From Ampelomyces quisqualis (taxonomy: Eukaryota; Ascomycota; Dothideomycetes; Pleosporales; Phaeosphaeriaceae), in contig JAGTXZ010000024.1 of assembly GCA_018398575.1 (NCBI GenBank), positions 1,302,001 through 1,366,000 of the forward strand: a stretch of DNA of 64,000 nucleotides, given 5' to 3'. This document shows positions 31,458 to 43,574 of the stretch, piece by piece. The first letter of the stretch is position 1, and every line of letters begins with the position of its first letter. The notes beneath the pieces were generated by a model, which saw nothing but the letters and a program-made list of their open reading frames with translations, was not told where the DNA came from and did no database searches. Position numbers and translations under genes: made by a program.

Positions 31458-34153
31458 ATGCAAGTCGCGCAGCCGCAGCCGCAGCCGCAGCCGCAGCCAC
31501 AGTCACAGTCGTTCCCCGCCGGCTCGCCTCCTGCGCACATGTACCACAACTCCCCCCACGGCCCAGGACTCATGGCGGCGCCGGGGTTCAGCCGCTCCTT
31601 CTCGCAGGCCGACGCCAACGGCTACCCGCAGCATGCCATGGACAAGCCGCAGATATACACGGTGCGCGCGCGCTACACGCCTGGTCACGGGACCGGCCCT
31701 GCTAACACTGCATCTTCAGGCCGTCTACTCGGGCGTCAGCGTCTACGAGATGGAAGTCAACCGAGTCGCCGTAATGCGCCGACGCTCCGACGGCTGGCTC
31801 AACGCGACCCAGATCCTCAAGGTCGCCGGCGTCGACAAGGGCAAGCGCACCAAGGTGCTCGAGAAGGAAATCCTGACGGGCGAGCACGAAAAGGTCCAGG
31901 GCGGCTATGGAAAGTACCAGGGCACGTGGATCAATTACCGACGCGGCCGAGAGTTTTGCCGCCAGTATGGCGTCGAAGACGTCCTGCGCCCGCTGCTGGA
32001 CTACGACATCAACGTGGATGGAAACGCTGGCCTCAGCATCGAGACGCCCACGAAAGAGCAGGCAATGGCTGCGAACAGGAAGCGCTTCTACACCCAGAGC
32101 ATGGACGGGCGCAGTACCAGCCAGAGCGTGGGCGGAACTTTCTTCTCCAACATTTCTTCGACAGCCACGAGCGCATTGGCCGCCATGAACAAGGTCGCCC
32201 GCCTCAACTCCCCTGCACCGCCGCGACCAGGCAGCTCTTCACAGGGTCGCAGGTCAGCAGCGAGGCCCTCTCAAGGACCCGTTGCAAGCCAAGAGTCGTT
32301 CCGAACAAGCAGCCAGCAGAGCATACAAAGCATGGCCTCAGAGCGTAGCTTCAATGGTGCAAATGGACACACAGATTCTGCATACGGCACCGGTCTGGAC
32401 GACGCGCAAGAACCCCCACGAAAGCGCATGCGCACAGAGGAGTCGTTTTCGCAACCCAACGGGGCGGATGTGTCCATGTCGATGCGCGACTTGGGATCGC
32501 CCACCGAGCCAAGCGAATCATTCTATCACCAGACTGGGCATCACATTACCCTGCCGGATGGCGAGGTCCCTTCGGCGCTGCCACCCCTGCCACACCCCGA
32601 GACCAAGACTAGCGAAGAGAAGCAAGCCATGTTGACCGACCTGTTCGCAGACCAGACAAGGACAGACTTCACGCATCATCCTGCCATACTGCACCTGTCG
32701 GGTGCGGACCTCGACATGCCCATTGATAACAGTGCCAACACCGCTTTACATTGGGCGGCAACCCTTGCCCGCGTCTCCCTTATGCGGCTACTTGTCTCCA
32801 AAGGCGCAAACATGTTCAGAGGTAACGCAGCGGGGCAGACACCACTGATGAGTGCAGTGTCCGTGAACAACAGTTTAGATCACAGCTGCTTCCCCGAGAC
32901 TCTTGAGATTCTCGCTCCGTTGATCGAACTTCGCGACACACAAGGTCGGACCATTCTCCACCACATTGCTGTGACATGCGCCATCAAAGGCAGGGCTGCC
33001 TCGAGCAAATACTATCTCGAAGCGCTGTTAGAGTATCTCGTCCGAAGCAACATTGGTGCCAATCAAACCATGTCATTTCAGGACAACTATCCGAAGCCTA
33101 TTGGTCTGATGCGCTTCATGCAAGAAATGGTAAACGCGCGCGACAAGGCTGGGAATACCGCACTCAATCTAGCAGCACGAATTGGCAACCGCAACATCAT
33201 CTCCCAGCTCATGGAGGTCCAGGCCGACCCAACGATCCCTAATCACAAGGGCACAAGGCCAGTCGACTTCGGCGTTGGGGGCGATTGTGGGGACATTCAC
33301 GCAGTAGACCCTGCGGCCAGTCCTAGCAAAGGGAAGGCGCCTTTGAGTAAAGTGGAGGAGACGAGCCGAGAGATCCAGCCTCGTAAGTCACTGGTTCAAG
33401 GATGATTTCCTATACTAATGCCACGCAGTCATGAGCGGTATTCTCCAGTCTGCTTCCATGCAATTCACGCAGGAGGCGCGCCTGAAACAGGATGCTATTG
33501 ATAGGACCAACGAACTTATTACTCAGCTCTCGAGTCAACAGACACTAGAACAGCAAAAGCTTGAATTGCTGCGTGAGCGGCTACGACGAAGACACGATCG
33601 AACCAAGCGGATCGCGAATTTGAAGCGCTGGTTGGAGCCACAACGACATATGCTATCTGTGAATGCTGGCGCAACGGATCTTCACGAGAAGCGAAGAATA
33701 GGCTACGCCGACGCAGAGGGTGTAGGTATCATTGTCAACGACCAAGATTTGCCTTTCGAGCTTCGACAAGCCAGTGAACACGTCATCCGCCAAGCCTCAG
33801 ACGGTCCATCTTATTTATCTACACCATTACCATTGGATCCATCAACCCTGCCAAACCAACAGCTCTCTCCTCTCCTTTCCCAGATATCCACCGCGTTCCT
33901 GCGACACTGTCTCGAGACGTACACACAGTCAAACACCGCCTTGCTCAGCCGGAGTCGTAAGCTAAAGGAGAAGGACGGTCAACTCGAGCAAATGTACCGA
34001 AAGGTTGTCTCGTTGTGCACAAAGGTCGAAGAAAGCCGGATCGAAGAATGTCTGGAAAGTCTGGTAGCGGCCCTGGACAGCGAAGAGGGTGAGGGCGTTG
34101 AGGTTGGCCGTGTAAGGGAGTTTCTGAGGAAAGTTGAAGGTGTCGAGGCGTAA
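31458..34153 (+). CDS. mbp1: APSES/ankyrin cell-cycle transcription factor, MBP1-like
   Basis: Three exons, 31458-31661, 31720-33382 and 33429-34153, encode 863 residues. Exon 1 begins with a Pro-Gln repeat coded by CAGCCG units. The APSES (KilA-N) DNA-binding domain starts across intron 1 (QIYT|AVYSGVSVYEMEVN) and continues with RRRSDGWLNATQILKVAG and GTWINYRRGREFCRQYGV, at about 65-165. A Ser-rich linker follows, with PPRKRMRTEE as a likely nuclear signal near 300. Ankyrin repeats lie at about 380-560 (NTALHWAATLARVSLMRLLV, GNTALNLAARIGN). A coiled coil (ELITQLSSQQTLEQQKLELL) and C-terminal helices complete the Swi6/Mbp1/Res layout. It is the DNA-binding arm of MBF, acting at G1/S on MCB sites. 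Confidence 0.92.
31463..31507. repeat. CAG/CCG hexamer repeat in exon 1 of the MBP1-like gene
   Basis: Five or so CAGCCG units plus degenerate CAGCCA/CAGTCA copies encode a (PQ)n tract right after the start codon. Such tracts vary in length between strains. Confidence 0.7.
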
Positions 34154-36021
34154 GATAGCCTGGTGTCGCGCATCTCCCATTTACGATTCTCCTTGTCACG
34201 CATTTGGTGCTTGTTATCTCGATGTGCTGCGCAGCACCTTTTCTCTCCTTGGATTTGTTACGACATGAAAGCCGGCATAGCTGCATCAAGATTATTTCCT
34301 ACATGACATACGGAGTATTATCCCCTGCGACGAATGGTATTGAGCAAGCTTCAACATCTATTACCAATGCAGCTTCTTTTCATCACGCTTGCGCTCCCAC
34401 AGATCTTGCTGGTCTAATGCTGACGCTGAGTGGAGGTTTCCATAATATTGTGCAAATGATGATATTGGATACGAGCTCGACTTGAATGAAGTAGGATTCC
34501 AACGAAGATGCCAAAGTGACATTAGGCTGCTCTCTTACACGTAAAATCAACAACAAAATAGCGCCAACACTAGATGCACTTTCCGCCTTCTTGGAAGCTA
34601 ACTCATCTAAGTATCGCTGCCAAGTCCTTTAATTGTTTTAGGTGTGTATCTCGGGCCCACCAGCGAACTCCGTCGTTATACAATAGCGAGCAACAAGCCC
34701 GTGCCGTGCAAATAACGACGGAGTCGCCGGGAGGTGGGCCCGACTTATCAAGGCAATACTTAAGCATTGCTTGGTCAATCCAACCCCTGTCTTCTTCGGA
34801 CAGCGGCTGCGGACGGAGACTAAGCTTGAACGGTCTACTCGGCCCTACTAGTGACGATGTTATTGTTGTTGTAAACAATAAACGAAACCTCGCATGTTTC
34901 TCGGGGGAAAAGTGTTGGGTTGATTGGTTCCAATGACGTGGTCACAACATCCAAAGACTTATAAACAAATTGGGATTGGATGCGCAAGCTGGAACTAGGT
35001 ATCCTTGTTTGCTACCCTGGAAGGAGTGTGATTACACAAGCAAAGAGCGGTAGTTGGCCGGTCCCTCTGCGCCAGGATAGTGGCTAGTAAACGTGCTCCG
35101 TAGATTCTAGAACATGTCCGCAGTACTCATAACAGAGGGTGGATACAAAAGGGTGTTTTCGTGAGTCGTGACGTCGTTTAAACGACCTGCTTCATCCAGC
35201 TGGCGCCGCGGCATATATGCTTATCATGTTGTATTACTCCGTAGTGCTTGGAAATACCGATAGAAAGTCACCGGAATGGCAGGGGTACATAGAGAGTATT
35301 TTCCGAACGTTAGTGCTGCTTTGTTGGCGATTCGTCACCTACTTTTGCGTGCGGCCTCTATAGGGCAATTCCTTATTTTATCGTTGAGCCATCACCTGCC
35401 ACCATGTGGCCTAATTTACGGACCTGCCCGCAACGGCAGCACTGCGGTGGAAAAGCTTAAAGTTAATACAGCGATCTCATTAACATGAAAAGTGCAATTG
35501 TGATGGCTTTGAAGCTGTATTCAATCCCCCCAAAAAAGGACTTTGAAAACGGAAAACTAGGGTAGAGAGACATCGTTGTAAGCTTCGAATTGATGTATAA
35601 CTAGTGCGCGGGCATTTTTAGGTAGGAAAACAACTGATTTAACATGAAAGATTCACTCGGCTTTCTACCGGCCCTGACAATCTGCGGTAAGCGCTCTTTG
35701 GCGGCACTTGGCAGAGCTTGGCACCCCCTCCTTACTGCGAGACCTTCCTAACGCATTCTAGGTCCAAGGGTAATCCATCAGCAATGCTTCATCTGATGCT
35801 CCTCTCATGTGCTCGCCACTTGGAGCCGTGTGTTCCTGCGCTCCGTGGGCTTTCCCCTAGCCGCATCCGGCTTGTCGTCATGTTTGCTTTGCCTCGTGGA
35901 TCCTAGACACCGTACCGTTTGGAAAGTGCAAGTATAAGAAGACACCGCCCCTTTGTACAACCAAATCTATCGATCATCCGTTGTTCCACGTGCAGGACAA
36001 CAATTCAAGGGCATCGACACC
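34154..36021. other. Long intergenic region, mainly non-coding
   Basis: About 1.87 kb with no gene model supported. It contains the long imperfect hairpin at 34651-34743 (listed separately). The 3' end, about 35900-36021, carries the leader of the M13 peptidase gene. Confidence 0.5.
34651..34743. repeat. Imperfect inverted repeat (hairpin, 30-bp arms)
   Basis: The left arm, 34651-34679, holds TCGGGCCCACC and CTCCGTCGTTAT separated by 6 bp. The right arm, 34712-34743, holds the exact complements separated by 9 bp. The loop is about 32 bp. Paired length is 23 bp in two perfect blocks with a small internal loop. It could be the TIRs of a tiny MITE-like element, a transcription-linked hairpin or a dimeric binding site. 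Confidence 0.75.
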
Positions 36022-38401
36022 ATGGTTTACTACAGCTCGTCTTCACAGACGTCAAGCAAGAGGCTCCTGGTAGCATCCTTAGCTTTGCTGGGCAGCACAG
36101 GCGCGTCACCCGCTGTCAGGAACCAACGCCAACGTATGTAGTCTGCACCTGCAAGTTACAACATGGATCTGACCTTTCAGCAGCCAGCAATGGCATTTAC
36201 AAGCGTGAATCACACAGCTTGAAGCCTCCTCCCTTCACGGGAGACTGGTCGACTACACTACCTGTTCGCAGGCAAGTTGACAGTGGTGTTTGCGAAACCG
36301 AAGCCTGCAAGTCCTTTGCGAAATCTGTGATTGCTGGTCGCGCGGCGAACTATACTGATGTGGACCCGTGTACCGATTTCGCTACTTATACCTGTGCGAA
36401 TTGGTGGGACACGCACGACTTCCGTGCCGACCAGTCAAGTAAGTTCATGGCTTCCGTCAAATGTCCTCAAACAACTCGCTGACTAGTTCAGGTATTGGTG
36501 TTCTTTCCATCATGTCCGATGTCAACACTGCGCTGATGAGATCCATTCTCGAGTCACCGTACCCGACAAATACTACAATCAACAGCACGTATGCTACTGA
36601 TGATGCGAAAAACCTAGACAAGCAAAACTTCGAAAAGATGATTGCGGTTTATGATTCGTGTATGGACGTGGAGGCTATCAATTCAGTTGGCGCCAAGCCT
36701 CTCAAGAACATCTTGGATGCGTACATATCGGCTTCTTCGAACAAAACCGCAGACCTCACTGACAAGATTATCTGGGTTCAAAAATACGGTGGCAGTGGTA
36801 TCGTGCAGGCCGCTGTAACTGCTGACGACAAGAATCCCGACATCACCACAGTTGCTCTTACCACCGGCCTGTTAGGACTGGACGCCAAAGAATTTTACTC
36901 TGATAAGGGTGCCCTGGCAAACTATACAACTGCTATTGTCGGGATGTTCGACAACCTCTACGGCAAGGTCAATCACGAATCAATCCAGAAAACCGCCGAA
37001 GCCATTGTCACGCTGGAGAAGGCGCTTTCCGATGCCTCGCCCAACGCATCGCAAGCAGGGGATGTTGAATACTACTACAATCCAACACCTATTGCCGACG
37101 CCGATGCCTTGATTCCTGAGATCTCCTTTTCCCGATTGATCAAGGCATTTGCGCCAAGTAATTATACCGTTAGCAACGTCATTATGTACACACCAGAGTA
37201 TTTCCCCAAGGTCTCATCCATCCTCAAGAACACGACAAGCGAAACTATAGATGCTTACCTGGCATGGGTATTAATTCAAACTTGGGCAGGACGACTTTCT
37301 GATGACGTGAAGGCTCCCTATCGTCGCCTCCAAAACGAACTACAAGGGAAAGATCCCAATGCCGTCCCAGAGCGCTGGAGGACTTGTTTTGCCGAAGTAG
37401 ATGCCAATTTGCCTTGGATCGAGAGCGCTTTCTTCGTTCGCGAGGCTTTCAGTCCCGAAGCGAAGACTTATGGAGAGCGTATCATCACCGATATCGAAGA
37501 CGTATTCAAGGCCAAACTGAAGACATACCAATGGATGGGCGCTGAGGTGAAGGAGAAGGCTATCGAAAAGGTCCAGAACATGGTTGAAAAGATTGGTTAT
37601 CCCGACATCTCACCCAACATCCAAGACCCGAAGGCTCTGTTTGATCTTTACGCACCCTTGAATGTGACTCATTCTTATTTCGAGAACGGTCTCGCGTACA
37701 ACAACTTTGGCCTCAAAGCTGCATGGAGTGACCTCAGCCACCCAACCGACAAGAACAGGTGGTTCATGACGGCACCCACTGTTAACGCGTACTTCAACCC
37801 ACCCAGCAACGAGATCGCCTTCCCTGCAGGTATCATGCAGCAGCCGTTGTTCAATCTCGATCTCCCCGAATATGTCTCCTATGGCGCCTTTGGAGCCATC
37901 GCTGGTCATGAACTCACCCATGCCTTTGACAGTTCGGGCTCTCACTACGACGAGAACGGCGCATACAGGGACTGGTGGGACAATGCCACCCTAGCTGCGT
38001 TTGAGAACAAGACCCAGTGCTTCATTGACCAGTTCTCAAAGTACAGCATCGCCACACCTACGGGCGAGGAGCTGCATGTCAATGGAGATCTCACCAAGGG
38101 CGAGAATGTCGCTGACACAGGCGGTCTATCGGCCGCGTTCACAGCTTGGCAAAAGAGGAACGAGGCCAAGCCCAATCAGCTCCTTCCGGGTCTCGAGGAA
38201 TACACCAGGGAACAGCTATTCTACCTCGCCTTCGGCGGTGTCTGGTGCGGTGAGACCAGACGTGCCGAGGCTGTCCGTAGAATCTACTCGGATCCTCATT
38301 CGCCGCCGGGTGTACGTATTTTGGGAACGGTCGCGAACCAGCGGGGATTCAAGGAGGCTTTCAAGTGCGCCAGCAAGGAGCCCACTTGCGAGCTGTGGTA
38401 G
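36022..38401 (+). CDS. Secreted M13 (neprilysin-like) zinc metallopeptidase
   Basis: Three exons, 36022-36133, 36181-36438 and 36492-38401, encode 759 residues. A signal peptide lies at about 13-33 (KRLLVASLALLGSTGAS). The M13 N-domain starts after VCETEACKSFAKS, including the conserved DPCTDFATYTCANWW. The catalytic domain shows NAYFNPPSNEIAFPAGIMQQ, the zinc motif HELTH at 596-600 and the third ligand in ENVAD at 661-665. The C-terminal Cys-x-x-Trp end (CELW) is the classical neprilysin finish. It should cleave peptides on the N side of hydrophobic residues, outside the cell. Both introns have good GTATGT/GTAAGT donors. There is no membrane span after the signal, unlike animal neprilysin. 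Confidence 0.9.
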
Positions 38402-39079
38402 ATCTAGACGTGTAATATGACGAGACTAGACTCGAGCTTTCCCTCGCAGCCGGCACGTTTAATAAAATCTTAAGCCAAAAGGGTCGGCTTGTTCTCCTAT
38501 GAAAACCTGACACGAAAAGCATTCTGCATGGTGTAAAGAAAAAGCGTAGAACAGCTTATGTGTAGCACCCGGTTGACAACTTCCTCGTTATAACGGTTTG
38601 AAGCACGAGCGCGGGATTCTGCGTCGTCTGGAGCAAATCTTAGAAAAGCGCTACATACGCTGGATGCACGACATGGTCGCGCCAATGCACTCGGATAACT
38701 AATAACGTATGCATGAAAAAGCCAGGATGGTGTTACCGAAGCGGAAACTCAGGGACTCGCGGCTATCAGGGAGGGTGATCTTGCCTTTCTTCATCCACGT
38801 CGATAGGCCGTCGAGGCTAGGGATGCTACTAGCATAGACATCGTGGCAGACGTCGTCCGTAACGCGAGGAGATGAGTGAGAGTGTGAGTCTCACGGTAAA
38901 TCACGACAATGTTTGCGAAACGAGATTGAGCTATAAGTAATGGGAAATAGCTACTACGATGGCATATGATTGGGGTATAGTAAGCTAGCAAAATGTACCA
39001 AGTTTGATACAGACATACGATGATGACGAGACATAGGTTCATGTGTTCTTCAACACATAGAAGCACATGCTCCCTACCC
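38402..39079. other. Intergenic between convergent genes
   Basis: About 680 bp holding the 3' ends of the M13 peptidase and the NUR1-like gene. An AATAAA-like signal (AATAAAAT) lies at 38461-38468, about 60 bp after the peptidase stop. Nothing else is supported. Confidence 0.45.
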
Positions 39080-40525
39080 TCAAAACCTCCCACTCTCCCT
39101 CCTTCCGACACCAAGACCGCCGTAGCCAGACGACCTGCCCAACCTGTCGGCCTGGCTCAACGGCCGCTCTCCACTAGGCATGCTCGTGCGCTTCTGTGGA
39201 CTCGTCTCACGCTTCATAGGGCTGCCTTGTCGTCGTTCGCCCATACCGCCTAAACTCTCGCGTCCTCTTGAGGCACTGCGGCTATTCGCTTCGTTGTCAC
39301 GGAGGAAGTTGACGCTAGCGGATTTGCGCAGCGGGGAAGCAGCGTGGGTATATACTCCTAGACTACCACCGTCGCTGGTACGAGACATTGGTGGTGCCTT
39401 TCTGAAGGGATTCGGGGTGTTTGACGGGCGAATGGGAGATGAGAAGTCTGCGTCTGCGCCAGTCGCGGTTGACGTAGATGTGTACTGCGACGTGTGGTGG
39501 CCGGGCCTCAGCGTTGGCGTTTGTTGCGTTGAGCGGACCACAGCTGTCGATCCGATGTAGTCAGGATCATACTGTGCGGCGTAGTTGACGTTGGGGTTGG
39601 TGCGGAACGTGCGGTTGATCACCGTCGTAGGTGTGTACGTGACAACTTCGCTTGCTAAATCATCGCTACTGCCCTTAACACCTACACTCGAGTCCCTGTT
39701 GCGCGTCCTTGAAATAGTCTGGATACCCACGTCACGACATGGCTTCTGAAGCGATGGATGCACAAATTTGTTATCGTATTCGTGGAGGACCTGACGGCTG
39801 ATGATGGCGTTGTCCTTTGTCTGCTGCGTGAACGAAGTCCGCAACCACCACAGCTGCAGCGATAGGATTGCTCCGAAGAAGACCGTGGTCGTCACCTTGA
39901 CACTTGGTCTCGGGTCCTCCATTGCGACAGGGAGATTCAGATAGTAAAGAACGACGTGCAGCGGACTGAAAAGGCAGAACAGCTCCAGACAAAGCGGATT
40001 CGGGTCCCAGACTGCAATTTCCCAGACATCCCGTTCTGCATCAGGGTGCGCACGAGCCGCTGCAGTGTTCCTCGCGACTACTTTGCGGAGATAGCCCATG
40101 GGCGACACTCCAAGAGGTGACGAGTCCACTCTCACGCGCTGCGCACTCGGCGTGGCAGGGCTGATGTCGACCGACTGCTCAAACAGTCTGTAGTATCTTC
40201 TCTTGCTGTAGACCAACCACGCATTCCCGAATGCGGCAGCACTAAGGATCAACACGAGCAAGTTCAAGAGCCACTTCATCCATCCCGGTCCAGCCACTTC
40301 TTTGAAGACATCGTCCTCGTCGTAGCCCGTGGATGCGCCGCTGTTTGCCTGCGCGATGACGAAGAGAATGTTGGCGCCGAAGCCGATGTAGACGGCGTAT
40401 GTCTGTGCAAACTCTTCCCAGTCATTGCTATTCAGCTCCTCGGCAATCCAAATCAGCCAGTCGGATGGGTCGGTGTAGGCCTTGATGCGCTCGGCGAGCG
40501 GCGCGCGGCGGACGAGGCGGGGCAT
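39080..40525 (-). CDS. nur1: Nuclear rim protein NUR1/Mug154 family
   Basis: Intronless. From the ATG at 40525 (MPRLVRRAPLAERIKAY) the product is 481 residues; the preceding ATG at 40594 is less likely. The N-terminal block PRLVRRAPLAERIKAYTDPSD plus LIWIAEELNSNDWEE is the signature of the NUR1/Mug154 (DUF2418) family. Two membrane spans follow (about residues 65-85 and 90-115), and two further hydrophobic segments lie at about 185-255. The C-terminal 220 residues are disordered and Ser/Arg-rich. In yeast Nur1 works with Heh1 at the inner nuclear membrane to tether rDNA and silent chromatin. Head-to-head with the VMA7 gene, 239 bp apart. Confidence 0.85.
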   Translation of the reverse strand: MPRLVRRAPLAERIKAYTDPSDWLIWIAEELNSNDWEEFAQTYAVYIGFGANILFVIAQANSGASTGYDEDDVFKEVAGPGWMKWLLNLLVLILSAAAFGNAWLVYSKRRYYRLFEQSVDISPATPSAQRVRVDSSPLGVSPMGYLRKVVARNTAAARAHPDAERDVWEIAVWDPNPLCLELFCLFSPLHVVLYYLNLPVAMEDPRPSVKVTTTVFFGAILSLQLWWLRTSFTQQTKDNAIISRQVLHEYDNKFVHPSLQKPCRDVGIQTISRTRNRDSSVGVKGSSDDLASEVVTYTPTTVINRTFRTNPNVNYAAQYDPDYIGSTAVVRSTQQTPTLRPGHHTSQYTSTSTATGADADFSSPIRPSNTPNPFRKAPPMSRTSDGGSLGVYTHAASPLRKSASVNFLRDNEANSRSASRGRESLGGMGERRQGSPMKRETSPQKRTSMPSGERPLSQADRLGRSSGYGGLGVGRRESGRF

Positions 40526-40764
40526 GTTTATTGCCGCAGTGGAGGAGTTGATGGATTGAGGCAACGTTGAAAGGAGTGTGTGAGCGAGAATCACGACATG
40601 GCGTGGGTTGTCTGGCGAGAGAGAAGGAAGAGCGGTGCGGCAAACAATCGTAAAAGGCAGCTGCGACCAAACAGTTCGCCTAATCGGTCGTTAGCGCCTT
40701 TCCCCGGCCATGACGACGGAGCTCCAACCCAACGCCCACGGTCGCTTGCCTCAAACAGCGCACC

Positions 40765-41259
40765 ATGGCAGCATCGACGGCGCAATATAAAGACAGGCAG
40801 TTCCTGGCCGTAATTGGCGATGAGGCGCGCAACCCGTGCAATGTCATGCGACCGCAATATGCTAACAGGGAGCAGGACACAGTAACGGGCATGCTACTTG
40901 CCGGCGTAGGCGTATGTCTTTCTCGCCCCAATCCAATCTCCACCTACACGACCTGACTCTCTCTCTTTCTGTCTCTGTAGCACGTCACGCAGCCGCCCGA
41001 CAGCCAAAAGAACTTCCTCGTTGTCGACGCCAAGACGGAGAATGCGACCATCGAGGCCACCTTCGACAAGTTCACGCAGGAGCGCAAGGACATTGCGATC
41101 CTCCTGATCAATCAGCACGTTGCGGACAAGATACGCCATCGCGTCGAGTCGTACACGGCCGCCTTCCCATCGCTGCTCGAGATACCGTCCAAGGACCATC
41201 CGTACGACCCAGAGAAGGATAGCGTGCTGAAGAGGGTGCGGAGATTGTTTGGAGAGTAG
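40765..41259 (+). CDS. vma7: V-type proton ATPase subunit F
   Basis: Three exons, 40765-40824, 40876-40911 and 40981-41259, give 124 residues. The reading YKDRQFLAVIGDE then DTVTGMLLAGVG then HVTQPPDSQKNFLVVD is continuous with the family, and the end EIPSKDHPYDPEKDSVLKR is nearly invariant. Subunit F (Vma7) sits in the V1 central stalk that couples ATP hydrolysis to rotation at vacuolar and Golgi membranes. The first intron appears to start with GC (GAG|GCGCGC) rather than GT; see findings. The alternative GT donor 14 bases further on would insert six extra residues in a region that is invariant elsewhere. Confidence 0.9.
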
Positions 41260-41791
41260 ATCTGGGTCGGACGTGGAGAAACAGCGTGCTGCAGCAGGGC
41301 TGAAACAGACATTGTTGGGTCGCATAATGGGAGCCTGATATCTGGATGTAACCACGCATACTAGGCAAGGGCATTATGTGTAGCAAACGATACCAAGTCA
41401 TTGCATGTGAGGTTGACCTGACGGGTGTGCATGACGAAAGCACGCATTGAAATCACATGTACATTACGTTCGTTGCTGAAGACAGGCGACCAGGCTCGTA
41501 CCAAAGACCAAGATCAGAGATTGCATTGGTATCGCGCACCGAAGAGAAAAAAAATACCTGTATCCCATGTACACTCTCCCACCAAAACAGTTCAAAGCTC
41601 GTTCCTTCTCCGCAGGCGCTCCTGCACCATGCTTGCCAGAGGTCCAGACATCTTGAACGACGGTTGTCCCATCTTCATTACGTTTTCCTTCGGCTTTTCG
41701 CCATCATCTGGGCCTTCGCCTCTGCATTGCATCAGGGGCCGAATCGTGACATGATTCGTTGAGGGCGAGGCGTCGTAGTGGACAGAGGCAT
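41260..41791. other. Intergenic between convergent genes
   Basis: About 530 bp between the stops of the V-ATPase F gene and the NPC2-like gene. Nothing recognised. Confidence 0.45.
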
Positions 41792-42452
41792 TTACCGGTG
41801 GAAGGGGATCTTGGCAGTCAAGCAGGTGATCTTGTCGCCGTCTTCGGTGTAGACGTCGGCGAGGACGGTGTAGGTACCCTGTGACCTTGTCAGTTATCTG
41901 TCTTATCTAGGTTCTGAGCCTGGTCGAGCATACCGGAGGAATCTCCCTTGGAATGTCGACGTGTTTGGTGAGAGTCATCTCGCCTTTGTCGAGCGGGCAC
42001 TCGAGGTCCGCCTTGCTGATGGTGTCGCATCCATCTGCCTCTTGGTTGATCAAGGTGATCAAGCCGTACTTAACTTGCAAGTGCATCTTGAAACCCTTCT
42101 CGACCTTGTCCTTGAACTTGCCAGTGGCCTTGATGGTGAGCTTCTCGCCACTATGTAGGATGTTAGCTTGACTATAATCACAAAGTTCGCTGCACCTGGG
42201 CTTCGTCTATTGAAGTCTGACATGTGCTGTGAGGTGTGCAGAGTCGACGTACGCCTTGGGTGGATTGGGGTCGATATCGGCCTTCTCAATCTTCAGGATG
42301 TCGTCCGCTGGGTCACCGCAGAAGTAAAGTGGGTTGTCGCCGGGCACTTTGTACTCTTCTTTGATCGTGACCTGGTCACCGCCCATCCAAGATGGCGTTG
42401 CCGACACGGAGACTGCGCTGAGCGCGGCGAGGACAAGAGTGGTAATCTGCAT
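41792..42452 (-). CDS. npc2: ML-domain (NPC2-type) phosphatidylglycerol/phosphatidylinositol transfer protein
   Basis: Three exons, 42452-42253, 42150-41934 and 41878-41792, give 167 residues. A signal peptide covers about 1-18 (MQITTLVLAALSAVSVSA). The MD-2-related lipid-recognition domain follows, with the Cys pattern CGDPADDILKIEKADIDPNP, then CDTISKADLECPL and CLTAKIPF, and the lipid-pocket motif GEKLTIKATGKF. Fungal Npc2 proteins carry sterols or phospholipids in the vacuole lumen and are secreted or vacuolar. The first intron is 102 bp, longer than the local norm. The stop follows PFHR, matching the usual short end of the family. Confidence 0.88.
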
Positions 42453-42860
42453 GGTGCAGAGAATAAACAACAGTCGTGCAAATGTGCGACTCAGGTATGA
42501 ATGCGTTATGTGTGGTTGTTGTTGTTGTTGTCGAGAGTTTGCCGCCTAGATAGCGGTTGCGCAGTCCAGGATGAGGCTGGCACGGCTGGGACTGGGCCGC
42601 GGACGTCATGTCAATGCACACGACACGGGGCCGACCACGTGCACGCTAGTGATGTCGAGGTTTTCGACTCTGCCAACAAGGTGAATGGTGTTCGACATTG
42701 GGTTTCAGACACCTTGACTGCGCATTTCACATGCTGGGCACGTGGAGTTCGGTTTGGTACCGTGGTGTACACATGTCCTGGAGGTTGCTGCTGCTGCACT
42801 GATTAGGCGGTCCACTACGGCACCCACCCCCCCTCACCCCCACAATCGCACCCCACGATC

Positions 42861-43401
42861 CTATGTCACCAACGACGATGACAATCTGGAAAGATCCTTC
42901 GCTAAGGTGGCAGCTTTTCTCAGAGCGCCGCACAAGCCACTTAGTGCAGAACGTTCGAGGATGCGCCTCCTCATAATTGTGTCGCGCTGTGCAGCTCTGA
43001 TTGTCCGCCATCGTTCGCGCTCGTTGAAGCACACGGAGTCGTTCCACAGATCGTCCAAGTATTGATCCCAGGTGATTGGCCTGCAACAGATCCAAATGTC
43101 CTCCCGTATGTATCGACTTCTCATACGGCTTGCTCTCTCAATGCCGATCGGAAGCCCACATTCTGCTGCACTCGACCAAGGCAGTCCCTTCATCTTGTAC
43201 GACTCGTCGAGATAGGGGTCTCTCCTGGAAATTCCAGGGTGGTTGGCCCCAATTGCGATTATGATACAGTGACTGCAGAATGTAAATCTCTGATAATCAG
43301 AAGTGACTCACGTCGTAGAAGATCTGGTCGGAGGTGACTTCAAAATACGTCTTCACAATCTCGTCGACTTTCGCGCCTCAATATGCCACGGACTGTATTC
43401 A
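42861..43401 (-). pseudogene. Coding-like debris, unresolved
   Basis: The minus strand contains stretches that look translated: a helix-rich AKVDEIVKTYFEVTSDQIFY just before a GTGAGT near 43310, and further 3' WDQYLDDLWNDSVCFNERERW in a 110-residue frame. The pieces do not join into one clean model: two frames compete between 42990 and 43230. It may be a decayed lineage-specific gene or a gene with several unrecognised introns. No family is identified. Confidence 0.2.
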
Positions 43402-43574
43402 GCTTTCATCTCGACCGGAGGCTAACGTCGAACAACTCTACAGTTAGGCTGTAATTTTTGATAGGAATTCAAAGTATAAGTCATACGCTAAGAAACAGTT
43501 GGGTGCCTCCCAATGACCCAGTGCCATCGAGAAAGTCAAGCTACACTTATACATATCCCATCAACTCCATCGCC
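43402..43574. other. Short spacer before the FucP-like permease end
   Basis: Non-coding stretch between the coding-like debris and the permease stop. Together with 42453-42860 upstream, which includes a short GTT repeat near 42512, it holds nothing supported. Confidence 0.4.
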
